This document shows, in pieces, positions 62,881-64,000 of a DNA stretch of 64,000 nucleotides; positions within the stretch are counted from its first letter, which is position 1; the number at the start of each line of letters is the position of its first letter. Made by a program: the position numbers and the translations under genes. This DNA is from Rallus limicola (taxonomy: Eukaryota; Chordata; Aves; Gruiformes; Rallidae). The stretch lies in NCBI GenBank assembly GCA_022605955.1, contig JAKCOZ010000099.1, forward strand, positions 992,001 through 1,056,000, given 5' to 3'. Below the pieces are notes generated by a model. The model saw only the letters and a list, made by a program, of their open reading frames with translations. It was not told where the DNA came from and searched no databases.

Positions 62881-64000
62881 AAAAGGCTGAGAGCCAAAGT
62901 GACAGGGTCTGCTTGTGTGTCCTGTTAGGAGGTTTCAGACAAGCTATGCCTTTCATGCCTAGCTTCTTTTCTTTGGGAGTTATTTCTGGACGTTTAGCAT
63001 GTTTTGAACTGTAGTCTGCTAGGGCCGAGAAAAGCACCGTAGGAGGTTCCAGGCATGTTCCCTCTTTCCAGGCAAAGGAAAAGGCTGAGAGCCAAAGTGA
63101 CAGGGTCTGCTCGTGTGTCCTGTTAGGAGTTTTCAGACAAGCTATGCCTTTCAGTCCTAGCTTCTTTACTTTGGGAGTTATTGCTGGACGTTTAGCATGT
63201 TTTGAACTGCAGTCTGCTAGGGCCGAGAAAAGCACCGTAGGAGGTTCCAGGCATGTTCCCTCTTTCCAGGCAAAGGAAAAGGCTGAGAGCCAAAGTGACA
63301 GTGTCTGCTTGTGTGTCCTGTTAGGAGGTTTCAGACAAGCTATGCCTTTCAGGCCTAGCTTCTTTACTTTGGGAGTTATTGCTGGACGTTTAGCATGTTT
63401 TGAACTGCAGTCTGCTAGGGCCGAGAAAAGCACCGTAGGAGGTTCCAGGCATGTTCCCTCTTTCCAGGCAAAGGAAAAGGCTGAGAGCCAAAGTGACAGG
63501 GTCTGCTCGTGTGTCCTGTTAGGAGGTTTCAGACAAGCTATGCCTTTCAGGCCTAGCTTCTTTACTTTGGGAGTTATTGTTGGACGTTTAGCATGTTTTG
63601 AACTGCAGTCTGCTAGGGCCGAGAAAAGCACCGTAGGAGGTTCCAGGCATGTTCCCTCTTTCCAGGCAAAGGAAAAGGCTGAGAGCCAAAGTGACAGGGT
63701 CTGCTTGTGTGTCCTGTTAGGAGGTTTCAGACAAGCTATGCCTTTCATGCCTAGCTTCTTTACTTTGGGAGTTATTGCTGGACGTTTAGCATGTTTTGAA
63801 CTGCAGTCTGCTAGGGCCGAGAAAAGCACCGTAGGAGGTTCCAGGCATGTTCCCTCTTTCCAGGCAAAGGAAAAGGCTGAGAGCCAAAGTGACAGGGTCT
63901 GCTCGTGTGTCCTGTTAGGAGGTTTCAGACAAGCTATGCCTTTCAGGCCTAGCTTCTTTACTTTGGGAGTTATTGCTGGACGTTTAGCATGTTTTGAACT
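62880..64000. repeat. Final satellite stretch, array continues beyond the window
   Basis: About 5.6 monomers with scattered changes: tttcatgcc with ttttctttgg and tatttctgg (62955-62990), actgtagtc (63009), gagttttcag (63127), gacagtgtc (63297) and several tgcttgtg units. The last monomer starts at 63957 and is cut after 44 bases, so no array edge or flanking sequence is visible. Confidence 0.9.

Larger units (their letters stand above)
1..64000. repeat. 198-bp satellite DNA array, about 323 head-to-tail monomers
   Basis: The start motif tttactttggg recurs every 198 bases from position 1 to 63957, always in the same orientation. Nineteen small indels (net +2) account for the difference between 63956 and 323 x 198. 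A hand count of the first monomer gives 99 G+C of 198. Most units differ from the commonest version by zero to four substitutions. No spacer, inserted element or unique sequence interrupts the array, and both window ends cut through it. Large homogeneous tandem arrays of near-nucleosomal units are typical of eukaryotic heterochromatic satellites. That this one is centromeric is possible but not shown. I do not recognise the family. The very long open frames on both strands are explained by the period being a multiple of three. Confidence 0.99.

Noticed and set aside
7..63829. Giant open reading frames on both strands, up to 3712 residues, resembling a 66-residue repeat protein
   Set aside because: They follow from a stop-free 198-bp period. 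They occur on both strands at once, begin and end at random satellite variants, and recurrent variants are mostly replacements with no sign of codon constraint. There is no promoter, signal peptide or known domain, so no CDS is annotated.
1..64000. CRISPR array
   Set aside because: The repeats are contiguous 198-bp units with no unique spacers and no cas genes.
1..64000. Alpha satellite or another primate centromere family
   Set aside because: The period is 198, not about 171, and I see no CENP-B box (NTTCGNNNNANNCGGGN) in the commonest unit on either strand. The acttcgggag and accgaagg variants do not complete it either.
1..64000. rRNA, tRNA or other structured RNA genes in tandem
   Set aside because: The monomer shows only short hairpins such as ggctgagagcc and tttcc...ggaaa. 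There are no tRNA A/B boxes or rRNA-like blocks that I recognise.
1..64000. Bacterial or phage repeat-rich gene such as a giant adhesin
   Set aside because: There is no ribosome binding site, no start with upstream signals and no non-repeat domain in 64 kb. The CpG-decay pattern and array size fit eukaryotic satellite DNA.

Overview
The whole 64-kb window is one uninterrupted, single-orientation tandem array of a 198-bp satellite monomer. Counting the phase of the unit start (tttactttggg at position 1) to the last occurrence at 63957 gives 323 complete monomers plus 44 bases. The 19 small indels I could locate add up to exactly the +2 net offset from 323 x 198, so the bookkeeping closes. The monomer is about 50% G+C, has no internal low-complexity run, and most copies differ from the commonest version at only zero to four positions. 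I see no unique sequence, gene, RNA gene, transposon insertion, orientation switch or array edge. The array therefore runs past both ends of the window.

This is eukaryotic satellite DNA, of the kind found in centromeric, pericentromeric, subtelomeric or sex-chromosome heterochromatin and resolved only by long-read assembly. Recurrent C-to-T or G-to-A changes at the monomer's CpG sites suggest a CpG-methylating genome (vertebrate or plant). A 198-bp unit is close to a nucleosome repeat length. I do not recognise the family and cannot name the organism. The very long open frames on both strands are an arithmetic consequence of a 198 = 3 x 66 period with no stop in one frame per strand. I do not annotate them as genes.

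Layout. 1 to about 16.8 kb: the most ordered part, a higher-order repeat (HOR) with modules of 24 or 23 monomers. Its borders carry a marker unit with a 1-bp deletion (near 4240, 8991 and 13543), and two module types alternate so that the super-period is 47-48 monomers (9304 or 9502 bp). 16.8-23.5 kb: less regular, ending in a 7-monomer duplication. 23.5-24.4 kb: a pocket with six indels. 24.4-42.56 kb: a mosaic of overlapping 4-, 7-, 11-, 23- and 38-monomer duplications. 42.56-51.5 kb: a clear 26-monomer (5147-bp) tandem duplication. 51.5-59.4 kb: 5-, 2- and 10-monomer duplications. 59.4-62.9 kb: the most decayed zone, with eight indels. 62.9-64.0 kb: further array with scattered substitutions.

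No genes work together here. The interest lies in the satellite family itself, its layered amplification history, the coexistence of ordered and decayed zones, and a few sequence properties of the monomer.
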